Source of the DNA: Symbiodinium natans | Taxonomy: Eukaryota > Sar > Dinophyceae > Suessiales > Symbiodiniaceae | Direction: 5' to 3' | NCBI GenBank assembly: GCA_905221605.1 | Contig: CAJNDS010000591.1 | Location: forward strand, 62,001-126,000 | DNA: 64,000 nt | Shown here: one piece after another, positions 1-10,663 of the stretch | How the letters are laid out: each line of letters opens with the position of its first letter | Numbering within the stretch: the stretch's first letter is position 1 | Made by a program: the position numbers and the translations under genes | The notes under the pieces: model-generated | Told to the model about the DNA's origin: nothing | Seen by the model: only the letters and a program-made list of their open reading frames with translations | Databases searched by the model: none

Positions 1-420
1 GTTTGGGGGCTTTGCCCATGATGTTGCAGGTTTTTCCCTTCGCCTGCTCTGACACGAGATTACTCGTCCCGCACGGCCGGAACCTGAACAGCCTTATACG
101 TTAAATCCCAAACAGCTCAAACTAAGCCCCCCCAAAGCTACAGCCGGCGTGTGCAGGCCAAATCATGGAGGCCTTGATGGAGCAAAAGCAAGGAGGCGTG
201 CACGTGGCGCGCAGTGCGTTTGCTGCCAGGGTTCTTGGATCCTTACTGAAAGACTATATAAACACCAAAAAGCCCTCAACCCTAGACTCATGGGTTTAGG
301 GTTTAGGGTTTAAGGGTTTAAGGGTTTAGGGTTTAAGGGTTAAGGGTTTAGGGTCATTGCCTACAGCCTGGCAGCAAGGAGTCCAGATGCAAAAAAGGGT
401 TTAGGGTTTAGGGTTCTCTT
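1..420. other. No gene seen; telomeric heptamer arrays
   Basis: I see no convincing coding exon here. Imperfect TTTAGGG arrays occupy about 295-353 and 397-416; the rest is unique GC-rich sequence without a recognisable motif. Confidence 0.5.
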
Positions 421-423
421 TGT

Positions 424-540
424 ATGGTTCGCCCTGGAACAGCCCCTGGCAACTTCCCGATCTTGGGAGGTGCTGCGGACAACTACCTCTACTTGGACCC
501 GAAGGCAGCTGTCCTCCTCTTCTGGCTCGCCATCCGAACC
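424..540 (+). CDS. Candidate exon, unknown function
   Basis: An ATG-started frame of about 39 codons with non-repetitive composition (it contains GGAADNYLYLDP) lies between two telomeric arrays. The segment ILGG...YLYLDP faintly recalls the catalytic-domain core of ATG4 cysteine peptidases, but it is too short to assign. It could equally be an internal exon whose ATG is not a start. Confidence 0.3.
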
Positions 541-868
541 CTAAAATTTATATTTTAGATTTAATGTTGAGGGTTTTGGGGTTTAGGGTTTTAGGGTTTA
601 GGGCGTTAGGGGTTAGGGTAAGCCCGAAGCACAGTGTGCGCCCAAACTTGAGCCTTGCGGACTTGAGAGGTGAGGTGTCAGCCAACAATTTTCAATGAAG
701 CGGGAGATTCTGCAGATGTCGGATCACGGACGACCGCCGGTGCACGTGTAGGCAAAAAACCTTGCATCTTCTTTCATTGAAGTGCCTTCTGCTTGCCATA
801 GAAGACCCCCCCCCCAAACAGAAAAATAGAGCAAACCTGGGAACAGCTGTTACCCAGATCTAGTCCAG

Positions 869-938
869 GCGCCGGCGACGGCGCGGGGCGCCGACGTGCC
901 GAGAAGCTCCGCCGCGCTCGAGTTCACTTGCGGCTTCG
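869..938 (+). CDS. Candidate exon, unknown function
   Basis: After a CCAG acceptor, a GC-rich open frame of 23 codons encodes an A/R-rich peptide containing AALEFTCGFG, ending at a GGTTG donor beside telomeric repeat. No family is recognised. The composition differs clearly from the repeats on either side. Confidence 0.3.
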
Positions 939-1123
939 GGTTGTTGGGTTTAGGTCTCTCGGGCTTTGGGGTTTTAGGGTGTTCTAGGAACCTGAAGCCC
1001 CAAATCCTGAACCCTGAGCCCAAAGATATTCCAGGGTGTCGTTGTTTCTTGGGCAGGAGGGAGAAAAGTAGGATTCGAGACCGTCAGGTGTTGGCAGCTT
1101 AGGACCAAAGGGATTTCGGGGAG

Positions 1124-1209
1124 GAGCTTCTGATATTGTTACAATCTTGCCAGCACATGCCATCTCGAACTCGCAGAAGGCGATGGTAGACCAGAGCTGC
1201 TTCGCCCAG
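1124..1209 (+). CDS. Candidate exon, unknown function (strand uncertain)
   Basis: The plus frame after GAG|GA reads ASDIVTILPAHAISNSQKAM and on to a CCCAG|GTAGAC donor, with typical protein composition. The opposite strand is also open over 984-1262, with a plausible peptide of its own, so strand choice is not settled. No domain is recognised. Confidence 0.35.
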
Positions 1210-1710
1210 GTAGACATCGTGCTAAACAAACCTCGTCGCCTAACATGCTGTTGTGACGCCACGACGTCCCACCAGGAATACGAGCGCCCTTCCGGCGCGC
1301 GGTGGCGTTCGCGCGGGGCTCAGGGCTTTCAGCTTTCGTCCTTTTTTCCAGCTTTTTTCCTGCAGCTCCTGAGGCGAGCTCTTTGCACTCCTTTGTCAGA
1401 GGGTGCAGGATGGTAGTGTCAATCTCGCCCAAGAAGCTGCGTTACCCCCACCAGATCCTCAGCCCCGTTCATGAGCGGTTTAGGAACGACAGGTAAGTTG
1501 CCGTGATGTCTCGACAACGGTGATGCTAGAAACCCATACCCTAGAACTCAATGGATGTTTCTTATCAGCTGCCCAGCAAAGGCCCGAAAATCTCCCTGCC
1601 CCTCAGCCCTCTCCGCCTTGAGCCCTGAGCCCTCAGCCGTAAGCAAGCCCTCTTGGCTTTGAAGCGGGGTTGGGAAGGGCGGGTTACTGGGATTACAAGG
1701 GGATTTCTAG

Positions 1711-1944
1711 GGGGGATACGAAGTAGACTCGCTAAGTCAAAGGGGCTTCCACCACCGGCTCCTTGGGTCCTTGAATCATGACTTCCCAGTTCCGCCTGAG
1801 GTGGTGGGCGGCGGGAATTACGTCGAACACCAGGCGCTGCAGGACCAGACGATGGGAGGTTCTTTAGAAGTTCCTTTGAGTTTGTACGTCTACCTAGCAC
1901 CCCCTAGAATCCTCATGAGAATCCCAGTAACTCTACGTGACTAA
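1711..1944 (+). CDS. Candidate terminal exon of 77 codons, unknown function
   Basis: A TTTCTAG acceptor opens a frame of 77 codons ending in TAA at 1942-1944. It contains FPVPPEVVGGGNYVEHQALQ and is free of repeat-derived sequence. It has no ATG near its start, which fits an internal or last exon. Immediately upstream and downstream the sequence AAGTCAAA..CGCTTCCA is repeated at about 1733 and 1945, perhaps a small duplication. Function unknown. Confidence 0.4.
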   Translation, partial: GGYEVDSLSQRGFHHRLLGSLNHDFPVPPEVVGGGNYVEHQALQDQTMGGSLEVPLSLYVYLAPPRILMRIPVTLRD

Positions 1945-2403
1945 GTCAAAAGCGCTTCCAAGTTGATTAGCGTTGACTGGAATGTAGTTTGAAAGTTCCA
2001 CAGGTCTGTGGACGATGGCCCTGAGCTGGTTCAGTTTTTGGTAGGGACCACATTCCACCCCAGGGGTCCAGGCCCTCAAGCACAAAGCTGTGGGACCTTA
2101 GTCTGCGACACATGCCGATACGTGGTTCGCTTTACCCAAAACCCCCCCCCATTTGACCGCTTTTGGCGAGTGAATCAACCCTGAACCTAAAAATCCTCCC
2201 AACCCGAAACCCCAAACCCTATAAACCCTACAAACCCTACAAACCCTATACACCCTTAAACCCTACAAAGCCTATAAACCCTACAAACCCTACAAACCCT
2301 ATAAACCCTGTAAACCCTATAAATCTATCAACCCTATAAACCCTGCAAACCCTATAAACCCTGTAAACCCTATTAACCCTACAAGCCCTATAAAACCTAA
2401 ACC

Positions 2404-2715
2404 CTAAACCCCAAACCACACCCTTGCCCCATCTAAGCCCAGAGGACTGGGCCACCAGCACCGGGCGGCAGGCTCGTCCTTGCGTGCTGGGCTAAGGGCA
2501 GCCTCGGAACGCCCCTCCCCGGCCAACAGGTCCTCTACGGGGCCACCGACCTCGTCCAGCCCTCGCAGTTCGCCGATGAGCTCAGCCACCTCGGGCAGAA
2601 CCAGGGCCAGGGGCTCCTTGGACTTAAGGGTTTAGGGTTTAGGGTTTAGGGTTTAGGGTTTAGGGCAGAACCAGGGCCAGGGGCTCCTTGGACTTAAGGA
2701 AGCCACGAGTCGGTT
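2404..2715 (-). CDS. Two exons split by a 70-bp telomeric-repeat intron, unknown protein
   Basis: On the minus strand, exon one runs from about 2715 to 2687 and exon two from 2616 to about 2420. The joined frame passes through FLKSKEPLALVLPEVAEL and GGPVEDLLAGEGRSEAAL. The intervening 70 bases are one copy of a 37-bp direct repeat plus 33 bases of telomeric repeat. Both repeat copies contain CCAAG|GAGCCC, so splicing from CCAAG|GA in one to the same position in the other gives a GA-AG intron and restores an unbroken frame. Protein family not recognised; it is E- and L-rich. This is the only clear minus-strand gene outside the transposon. Confidence 0.5.
2593..2699. repeat. 37-bp perfect direct repeat around a telomeric array
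   Basis: GGGCAGAACCAGGGCCAGGG through CTTAAGG occurs at 2593-2629 and again, identically, at 2663-2699. Between the copies are 33 bases of GTTTAGG repeat. The arrangement resembles a target-site or template-switch duplication made when telomeric repeat was inserted. Confidence 0.95.
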
Positions 2716-3142
2716 CTCTGGGTTGAGGGTTTAGGGTTAGGGGTTTAGGGTTTAGGGTTTGGGGTTTAGGGTTTAGGGTTTGGGGGTTTAGGGTTAGGGG
2801 TTTAGGGTTTAGGGTTTGGGGTTTAGGGTTTAGGGTTTGGGGTTTAGGGTTTAGGCTTGCCAAAGGCCTTTCTCAGTTGACTTCAGGAGTCTGGGTTCAA
2901 AAGAAGGGTTTCGGGTTTAGGGACCATAATGTCTTCAATACTGTTTGATATTGTATATGTACAGGGTTTAGGATGTATTCGGGTTCAGTCTGCTCAGTTC
3001 TCATGGGGTTGAGACATCCCGCAGCGCGTGTCCCTAAACCCTAAACCCTAAACCCTAAACCCTAAACCCTAAACCCTAAACCCCAGGCCCTGTAGATCTG
3101 GGAGTTTCTGAATTCCTGCCGACTGTAGCTCAGAAAAGAACC

Positions 3143-3460
3143 TTGGAGGTTCATGGTACCTATTACCCAATTCTACTTGTACTGGCAACCCACTCAAAAG
3201 CCCCTTAAGTGCCCTAAGAACTAATATGCTCATCTGAGTACAGTTATTGTTGGCTGATTAGTAAGCCCCTGAAGTGCCCTAATGTGGTTGTAAGTACTAG
3301 GATGCCCAGTAGTACCCTTATTCCCTTTTTGGGGGGTCTAAGTTCCCTTATAAGCCTCTGTAAGCAAAAAAGGGCGCTCAATCCTAGGTTACTGGGCAAC
3401 CTAGAGTACAGTTATGAGTACACTTATAATTGGCTCATAAGTACCATGAACCTCCAGTTA
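3143..3460. mobile_element. MITE family A, long copy
   Basis: The left end GGAGGTTCATGGTAC at 3147 and right end GTACCATGAACCTCC at about 3443 are inverted repeats. The interior repeats the family motifs CACTCAAAAGCCCCTTAAGT and GTACAGTTAT. It is about 318 bp, roughly twice the usual 130-150 bp, and looks like a nested or doubled copy. Confidence 0.7.
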
Positions 3461-3865
3461 CGGCTTCCAAATCCCAAGGCAGGGCGGAGCGCTGCCAGAT
3501 CTGAGCTAGCGGCTGCCAGCAGAGACCCGCCCAATCTTTCGCGGACAAAAAGATGCGCCAGGAGAGGGTTCGGGTTTAGGGTTAGGGTTCAGTGTTAGGG
3601 TTTAGGGTTTAGGGTTTGGGTTTAGGGTTTAGGGTTTAGGGTTTAGGGTTTAGGGTTTAGGGTTCGGGTGTAGGGTTTTGTTTAGGGTTTGGGGGGAGAG
3701 GTTGCGTGCCAGAGGCCTTTCAAAGGACCCAACAGCCCAAAAACCCCCTCCGCAAGACCAAAACCCTAAACTCAAAAGTCCTATACTCCGCACAATCTGG
3801 ACTTTCGTCGAGCTAGGCGGGAGCCATCAAGTCCTAATCCCCAGGTTTTGTTCCTCAACGCCGGC

Positions 3866-3957
3866 TGAAGGCTGAGAGCTTCGAACCCTCTGGCATTCAG
3901 CATCTGGCGCTTCCTGCTGGCCGTGCCGGGGGGCCCTTGCTCCCTTCAGGGAGTTGA
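3866..3957 (+). CDS. Candidate exon, unknown function
   Basis: An open frame containing ESFEPSGIQHLALPAGRAGG ends in TGA at about 3955. Composition is unlike the repeats. No family recognised, and the boundaries are not certain. Confidence 0.3.
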
Positions 3958-4619
3958 GTTGCTGCCCTAAGAACCCAAGGGGTGTTTAGGGTTTTGGGTG
4001 TAGGTTTAGGGTTTACGCCGGGGGGCTTGCTTCTTTCCGATCTCGGCACAGACCTCGCTGAGCCGCGAAAGGGGTTTTGGATTTGGGGTATAGGGTATAA
4101 GCTTTGGGGTATAGGGTTTAGGGTTTAGCGAAGCCCCAAAATCCTCGCTGAAGGGCCATGGATTAGTGGTGAGTCGGGTCATAGGCATCCTTGATCATAC
4201 AACCAGCTACAACCCCAAAGTGTTCCGCTTCTGATAGGCCCAAAGTGTTCCCCTATTTACAACCCCAGATCAAAGGACTCATGAACCTCCATGGCAAAGC
4301 TGACAAAGTTTGAAGCACCGACGTCCTCAACCCTTTGAATACCGCGGGCTGCCTAAACCCTCAACCCTAAATCGTTGGAAAGAAGCTTCGCCACACAAAT
4401 CCCGAAGGCGCTTCTCCACCCAACCTCTACGTAAATGGTCCGAGAACCCTGCAGCCCGACTAGAGTTGAGGGTTTAGGGCTTAGGCACTTCAGAGAGCCT
4501 TGGCGCAAAAGGTTCAGGGTTTAGATTTTCGGCTTCATTCGGGTTGTTCGTGGCTTGGTCCTCAGTTCTTGCACGGAAGCAGCTTCCAGGTTCAACAGAA
4601 GATGTCCTGAACGCATTCG

Positions 4620-4904
4620 GTGGACAATTCGTTCTTCGGGCCTGCAAGCTGTTTCAAGCAGGCAAAAGAAAGGGGGGAGGTAGCTGCCGAAGACTGGACT
4701 GGCGCTTGCCGCTGGCTCACAGGACTTCGTTTGTTTCAGATGGCCGAATTCACAGAGGAAACTGTCTTTTGGGCCCACTTTCTTGCAGTTTTAGTTCAAA
4801 CCCTTGGAGGCCTGCTAGCCATCCCCCGAAACACCCTTGAGAAGTTTCGTGTGCGCAGTTGTAGGGTTACAATACAGGGTTTAGAAGGCCTACAGCCTAC
4901 TTAG
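4620..4904 (+). CDS. Hypothetical protein or exon, 94 codons
   Basis: An ATG-initiated frame runs 94 codons and ends just after a telomeric fragment. Its middle, MAEFTEETVFWAHFLAVLVQ, follows a TTTGTTTCAG acceptor at 4731-4740 and has a hydrophobic stretch that could be a short membrane helix. The real coding part may begin at that acceptor. The last 15 codons read into repeat-derived sequence and are doubtful. No domain recognised. Confidence 0.4.
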   Translation: MDNSFFGPASCFKQAKERGEVAAEDWTGACRWLTGLRLFQMAEFTEETVFWAHFLAVLVQTLGGLLAIPRNTLEKFRVRSCRVTIQGLEGLQPT

Positions 4905-5616
4905 AGCCCCAGTTACATCCACCTAATAATTCAAGCAGTGCCTGTGACAGCAGCTGCAGCCATGCTTCCTTGACTGGCGCCTTTAGAGCCATCGCCCAGG
5001 CCGTTGGATTTTTTTGCATTGGAGGTGTCCTTTTGGAAGGTGCCCTTAGCTAGAAGGAGTAGGTTGCAAAATAAGAGGCCCCCAAAAGTGCTCAGAGTGG
5101 AAAGGAACCCCCATGTCGTCCCTAAACCCTAAGCCCAAAGCCCTAAACCCTAGACCCTGGAGCATGGTTAGACGGGTGGCAAAAAAGCCGAAACCCTAAC
5201 CCTAAACCCAAAACCCGAAACCTTAAACCCTAGACCCTAAGCCTTAAACCCTAACCCTAAACCTTAAACCCTAAACCCTGGAAGGCATGGCTGCGGTCGT
5301 CACGGGACCCTTCGCTAGCCACCCGCCCGGCCCATCATTCGGCGCCCTGTTCGGAACAGGATTCGGGAGTTCGGAAGAGGGCCCTTGTAGGGTTTAGGGT
5401 TTAGGGTTGTGGGTTTAGGGTTTAGGGCTCTTGTAGCTGTTTGGCGCTCGCATAGGCTCTGCTCAGCGACAGCATCCCTTATCAGTTGGGGCAATGGTCC
5501 TGCAACTGCAATCTCACGGCGGTTTGGGGGATATTCTTTAACAACGTCCGCACAGCAGTCAGCAAACCAGGCTTCTAAGCCCTCATACCTCGACTGGTGC
5601 CACTTAACGAAACCCT

Positions 5617-5754
5617 ATGGAGGTTCATGGTACTTATTAACCCATTGTAACTGTAGTTAGAATTGTACTTATAACCATATGAGGGCACTCAAGGGGCTTG
5701 TAAGTGGGTTATAAGTACAGTTATAATTGGTTAATGAGTACCATGAACCTCCAA
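5617..5754. mobile_element. MITE family A, full copy
   Basis: The terminal inverted repeats GGAGGTTCATGGTACTTATT and its complement at 5730-5752 enclose a 90-base interior with the family signature TTATAACCATATGAGGGCAC. This is the cleanest copy. Others are at about 18759, 20334, 40918, 45319, 52833, 53114, 56061 and 60382, with halves near 39291 and 58846. Confidence 0.9.
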
Positions 5755-5999
5755 GTAAGCCAAATCCAGGGTTGAGGGCTGACGGGGTCCAAAGACTGTT
5801 TCGCCTTGGTCTCTGTGCGTCGCTCAGGCAACCCTGGAACTTTTCACACAGTGGCCTGGGCGCGAGGAATGGGTTTTCATTTGGGTTCAGCAAATAGGGT
5901 TGAAGGTTGAGGGTTTAGGGTTTACGGATTAGGGTTTAGGGTTGAAGGTTTAGGGTTTAAGGTTTAGGATTTAGGGTTCAAGGTTCAGGGTTCAGGGCT

Positions 6000-6490
6000 A
6001 GGTAAAGGCGATTTCGGTTGTTTTCGAGGGCGGGGCCGCGCTGGAGACCTCAGTCAGCTTTAGCCTTTAGCAGCATCAGTGCCAGTGACAGAGCCGACGG
6101 CCCCAAGAAGGTTGAGGGTTTAGGGTTTAGGGTTTAAGGTTTAGGGTTTGGGGTTTCGGGAAACCTAGTTACGAAAGTTCGCGGTGCAAGGCTTGAGCGG
6201 TAAAAGGATTTTGGTCACCATCCGCCCGATCGTTGCGTGCGCTTTTTTGTTGTATCAACCTTGATAGAATCACGCGATTCGAGGGGTTTTGGGGGGGGCC
6301 AACATTGAAAGCACTACACACATATCAGGGTCCATTTGGAGAGAGAACAAGACATACAAACATAGGCTCGCAAAACCCTAACCCTGAACCATGAACCCTA
6401 AACCCTAAACCCTGACCCTGAACCCTGAACCCTAAACCCTAAACCCAACCCTAAACCCTAAACCCTAAACCCTAAACCCTAAACCCTAAA
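6000..6490. other. No gene seen
   Basis: Telomeric fragments lie at 6115-6160 and 6375-6490. The unique sequence between holds no frame I can support. Confidence 0.4.
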
Positions 6491-6495
6491 CCCCA

Positions 6496-6590
6496 CGATT
6501 TCGATGGAACCGTCCCGGCCGAGTGGCTCGAGGTGGCAGGTGTTCCAGCACCGGGAGGTGTCGGGAGGGCTTTGCTTCAAGGGTCCTCTA
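6496..6590 (+). CDS. Candidate exon, unknown function
   Basis: The frame reads HDFDGTVPAEWLEVAGVPAP directly after a telomeric array and runs into another. It looks protein-like but is not recognised. Confidence 0.3.
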
Positions 6591-7233
6591 GGGTGGGTTT
6601 GGGCTTTAGGGTTTGGGGTTTGGCGTTTGGGGTTTCGGGTTTACGGTTCAGGGTTCAGGGTTTAGGGTTTAGGGTTGTTTTCGCTTCCTGCTCTTGTGGT
6701 TTAGTTGGGGTTGCGGGGTCCCTTTGCGTGGTTTCAGGGCTTTTTTAGGACTTTAGGGTTTCAAGACTTGGGGGTTCAGACTTTGGGCCGGGATCGTGTG
6801 CATCGGGCATTCACATGCCTTGCGGCTTCCAAGTGTCGGGTCGGGTTTAGGGTTTAGGGTTTAGGGTTTAGGGTTTAGGGTTTAGGGTTTTGTCCTCATC
6901 TGGTAGAATTGCCCTTGGAATGATATTTTCTCTGCATTGGTTTTTGTTGGTTTTGGTTTCGGCCGCATCGCGGGGTTTGGGGGTGTGGGGGTAAAGGGTT
7001 CGAGGGTATAGGCAGTACAGTGTTTGGGCTTCAGGGTGCAGGCTTGCCATCCATCCGCTTTAACGGCATCCCCAAGTACACCTCTACACCTTCTCCCCGC
7101 GAGCCCAAAAGCCCTATTCCTTGGGAGGGAACGAAAACTCTGAAAGCCCTGAACCCTGAACCCAAAACCCCAAACCCTAAACCCCAACCCCCCCTAAACC
7201 CTAAACCCTAAACCCTAAACCAGAGTTAGGCAG

Positions 7234-7468
7234 CTATGCCGCCCAGCGGCTCCGCCGCCTACTCTTGGAGACGAGCCGCGCACGCGCTTGGAGAGGGGTG
7301 CGGGGATGCCTCCCTAAAGAGTGGGGATTCAGGGTCTGGGGTTTAAGGTATGTGATTAGGGTTTGGGGTTTAGGGTTTAGGGTTTAGGGTTAGGGGCTTG
7401 CCTTCGATGCGGGTGCCAAACCTTGGATGGATGTTGGACTCTCCGTGTGCCTCGAGGGAATGAGCCCT
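7234..7468 (+). CDS. Two candidate exons separated by telomeric repeat
   Basis: The first, about 7234-7310 after TTAGGCAG, reads YAAQRLRRLLLETSRARAW. The second, 7400-7468, reads AFDAGAKPWMDVGLSVCLEG. A short TTTAGGG array separates them, the arrangement seen in the well-supported genes to the right. Not recognised; junction phase was not resolved. Confidence 0.3.
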
Positions 7469-7710
7469 GAACCCTAAACCCTAAAACAGAATATGTAAAC
7501 TCTAAACCGTTCAACCTGCAGAAGCCTCTAAAACTGTTTGGCCCGAACCGCTAAACCCTAGCCCGAACCCCCAAACACAAACCCTAAACCCTAAATCCAG
7601 CAGCAAAAGATGCTTTTCTTGATGCATAGCCTTGTCCCAACAGCAACAACAAAGGCATTGATGTCGTCGTTATCGCAAAGGTTTAGGGTTTAGGGTTTGG
7701 GGTTTAGTCC

Positions 7711-7790
7711 TAACATGTCCCCTACCTGGCGGACGACGTCGGGGCTCGAAGTGTGTGTAGCGGCGCCTGGCAGAAGCCAAAGTTACCTGC
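7711..7790 (+). CDS. Candidate exon, unknown function
   Basis: An open frame containing MSPTWRTTSGLEVCVAAPGR lies between a telomeric array and a run of about 20 cytosines at 7799-7820. Weak support only. Confidence 0.2.
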
Positions 7791-7948
7791 AATCCTTCGC
7801 CCCCCCCCCCCCCCCCCCCCCGAGAAAAAAAGGCCGAGATACCTGGGGTTTAGGGTTTAGGGTTCAGGGTTCGGTTTAGGGTTTAGGGTTTAGGGTTTAG
7901 GGTACAATATGCCTGCTTCGTAGCAGCGAGGGGGCAGCCTGTGGCATC

Positions 7949-9403
7949 ATGTCCCTCACACTCGAGGTGAGCCTGCTAAGTGGCAGGGCGGCTTCACTGG
8001 AAGCAGGGCGGGATGAGCTCGTAGAAGCATTGAGGAGCAGGGCACAGAGGACTTTGGGGGTTGGCAAGGGAAGGCTTCTGGACCCCTCTGGACGTGTTCT
8101 CGATGCAGCCGCCACGCTTGAGGAATCTGGTCTGCAGAGCGGCGATGTGTTGACCTTGCAGATGAGCTGCGTTCGCGTGAGCGGCAACTCGAGCGCTTTT
8201 GCAGCCATTCTGGGCGATGGGTCCGTGGTGACCTGGGGCGATGTGTGTGGTGGCGACAGCCGCGCCGTGCGACATCAGTTAACGGACGTGCAGCAGATCC
8301 AAGCTACTAGCGCGGCTTTTGCTGCTATTCTGGGCGACGGGTCTGTTGTAACTTGGGGCCATGCTGGCGCTGGCGGCGACAGCAGCGCGGTGCAAGCTCA
8401 GCTCCAGAGAGTGCAAGAAATCCAAGCTACCGACAGTGCGTTTGCGGCCATTCTGGACGACGGGTCAGCTGTAACCTGGGGTTGTCTTGGCCGCGGTGGC
8501 CACAGCAGACTTGATCAAGATAGACTGAAGAATGTGCAGCGGATCCAGTCCACCGCAATGGCTTTTGCTGCAATACTGGGCGATGGGTCTATTGTGACCT
8601 GGGGCCGTGCCGAAAGTGGCGGCGACAGCTGCGCCGTGCAGCATCAGCTGAAGGATGTGCAGCAAATCCAAGCTACCGACGATGCTTTTGCTGCCATTCT
8701 GGGTGATGGGTCTGTTGTGACTTGGGGCGCTCCTAGACGTGGCGGCGACAGCTGTGCTGTGCAAGATCAGCTGAAGGACGTGCAGCAAATCCAAGCTTCT
8801 GAAGACGCTTTTGCTGCCATTCTGGGCGATGGGTCCGTTGTGACTTGGGGCGATTTTGGTGCTGGCGGCGACAGCAGCGCGGTGCAAGCTCAGCTCCAGA
8901 GAGTGCAAGAAATCCAAGCTACCAGCAAGGCTTTTGCAGCCATTCTCGGCGATGGGTCTGTGGTGACTTGGGGGGATGCTGCGTGTGGTGGCGACAGCCG
9001 CGCCGTGCAACATCAGTTAACGGACGTGCAGCAGATCCAAGCTACTAACACGGCTTTTGCTGCCGTTCGGGGCGATGGGTCTGTTGTGACCTGGGGCCAT
9101 TCTCGAATGGGCGGCGACAGCAGTGCTGTGCAAGATCAGCTTGAGGGTGTGCAGCAGATCCAATCTAGCGGGTCCGCTTTTGCCGCCATTCTGGGCGATG
9201 GGTCTGTCGTAACCTGGGGTAATGCTTCCAGCGGCGGCGACAGCAGTGGTGTGCAGGGTCAGCTGAAAAATGTACAGCAGCTCCAAGTTACCAGGACTGC
9301 ATTTGCGGCCATTCTGGGCGATGGGTCCAGCTTCGCTTCTGCCGCCGTTGAGGAAGATGGGCCTGCTGTGAGCTGGGGCCAAGTTAGGCCTTTGTGGCAA
9401 TAG
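7949..9403 (+). CDS. Ubiquitin-like domain plus RCC1-type repeat protein, 484 aa
   Basis: This is the longest uninterrupted gene in the window, with no intron. Residues 1-70 look like a ubiquitin-like fold (LLDPSGRVLDAAATLEESGL, then GDVLTL). From about residue 77 nine full repeats of roughly 41 residues follow, each with AFAAILGDGSVVTWG, then GGDS, then VQQIQAT; a tenth is degenerate and the protein ends in a short tail. The unit matches the RCC1/ATS1-like beta-propeller repeat (family knowledge). Such repeats usually bind proteins, and with a ubiquitin-like head a role in ubiquitin signalling is possible but not shown. Repeats 2 and 6, and 1 and 7, share nearly identical halves, so the array was recently homogenised. 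The ATG lies 45 bases after a telomeric array. Confidence 0.85.
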   Translation: MSLTLEVSLLSGRAASLEAGRDELVEALRSRAQRTLGVGKGRLLDPSGRVLDAAATLEESGLQSGDVLTLQMSCVRVSGNSSAFAAILGDGSVVTWGDVCGGDSRAVRHQLTDVQQIQATSAAFAAILGDGSVVTWGHAGAGGDSSAVQAQLQRVQEIQATDSAFAAILDDGSAVTWGCLGRGGHSRLDQDRLKNVQRIQSTAMAFAAILGDGSIVTWGRAESGGDSCAVQHQLKDVQQIQATDDAFAAILGDGSVVTWGAPRRGGDSCAVQDQLKDVQQIQASEDAFAAILGDGSVVTWGDFGAGGDSSAVQAQLQRVQEIQATSKAFAAILGDGSVVTWGDAACGGDSRAVQHQLTDVQQIQATNTAFAAVRGDGSVVTWGHSRMGGDSSAVQDQLEGVQQIQSSGSAFAAILGDGSVVTWGNASSGGDSSGVQGQLKNVQQLQVTRTAFAAILGDGSSFASAAVEEDGPAVSWGQVRPLWQ

Positions 9404-10060
9404 CACGGGAGTGCACCAGTAGCTCAAACGAAGCCACCAGCAGATACTGAGCCATCAGCAGATGTTGAGCGTTTGAGGCACTGAACAGAAAGGCCCACGT
9501 GTTGTCCTCCTCCCTGCACTTCTCCTCCCTACACTGGCCCTACACGGCAGCCACTTCCAAATCATTACAGGGAGTGCGATGCGGGAGTGAAGCAAGATGG
9601 GGGTTTACGAAAATAAGGGACCCCATATCTAGACCCCCAAATAGTAGGATCCTCTGAAAATGAGGACCCCAATAAGGTTCCCCGCTCAGTTGCTCAGATT
9701 CAGAGACAGCACCGAGTAATTTCGGAAACCCCCAAATACCCCTAATCTGAAATCCAAACTTTGGGGGGCCCTAAGCCTGACGGAACCTCATTGGTGCCTC
9801 GCCCTGCCTTGTCCAAATGTGATTAAAGCAAACCCCCCCAAAAACAAAACCTTAAACCCTGAACCTGAACCCTGGACCCGAACCCCTAAACCCTAAACCC
9901 TAAACCCTAAACCCTAAACCCTAAACCCGAAACCCTAAACCCTAAACCCTAAACCCTAAACCCTAAACCCTAAACCCTATCCCTAAACCCTAAACCCCGA
10001 ACCGTAAACCCTAAACCCTAAAACCCGAACCCTTACCCTAAACAAAAACCCCTAAACCCA
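9404..10060. other. Intergenic: MITE family B copy and telomeric arrays
   Basis: A family B element lies at about 9602-9700 (TACGAAAATAAGGGACCCC ... CCCCAATAAGG). From about 9850 to 10055 a long CCCTAAA array with scattered variants fills the space. I see no gene. Confidence 0.7.
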
Positions 10061-10067
10061 AGAACAC

Positions 10068-10168
10068 ACGAGGAAGCCACCTGAGCACAAGCTGCGCGAA
10101 GCCATGGAACTGGTGCCTGGGAACTTTTCAGCGGGGACATCTGGGGCTAGGATGCCTTGTGGTGTAGC
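10068..10168 (+). CDS. Candidate exon, unknown function
   Basis: The frame reads PPEHKLREAMELVPGNFSAG, flanked by telomeric arrays on both sides. It is protein-like, boundaries are uncertain, and no family is recognised. Confidence 0.35.
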
Positions 10169-10573
10169 CCTGAACCCTCGGCCCTGGACCCTAAACCCTA
10201 AATCCTAAACCCTAAACCCTAAACCCTAGACCCTGTTTTAGTGGCTCGGTCGGTTTTTTTTTGTACCTAGGGTGCCCTTTGTGTATCCCGAGGACACTGG
10301 GCAACCTAGTTGGGTTAGAGCTTGGGGCCAACAGCTTTGTGTGCACAAGGAGTTTAGCTTCGTGGAGGGTTTGAAGGTCATAGTCGTCATCGTCTTTAAG
10401 CCTCCCCCAAAGGGGTACCCCCCAAGAATACGTCAGATTCTCGAAGCCTCCCCCAGAGGGGTACCCCCAAGTAAACAAGACAACCAAAAAGCCCAAAACC
10501 TTGAGCATGCCTTATCCCAAGGTCCAGGGGTTCAGGGTTCAGGGTTTAGGGTTTAGAAGCCTCGTGCTTCCAG

Positions 10574-10663
10574 GTGCACAGCTGCGGACCGCAGGCACGA
10601 ACAAAGCACTCAGGGACTTACTGGTGGGTTGATTTGGACGAAGCCTTTGCTCACTGGCTCTGA
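10574..10663 (+). CDS. Candidate exon with stop, unknown function
   Basis: A CTTCCAG acceptor opens a 29-codon frame containing TKHSGTYWWVDLDEAFAHWL and ending in TGA. The aromatic-rich composition and G-start after AG fit the splice pattern of the window. Possibly the last exon of the gene that includes the 10068 exon. Confidence 0.4.
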   Translation: MHSCGPQARTKHSGTYWWVDLDEAFAHWL

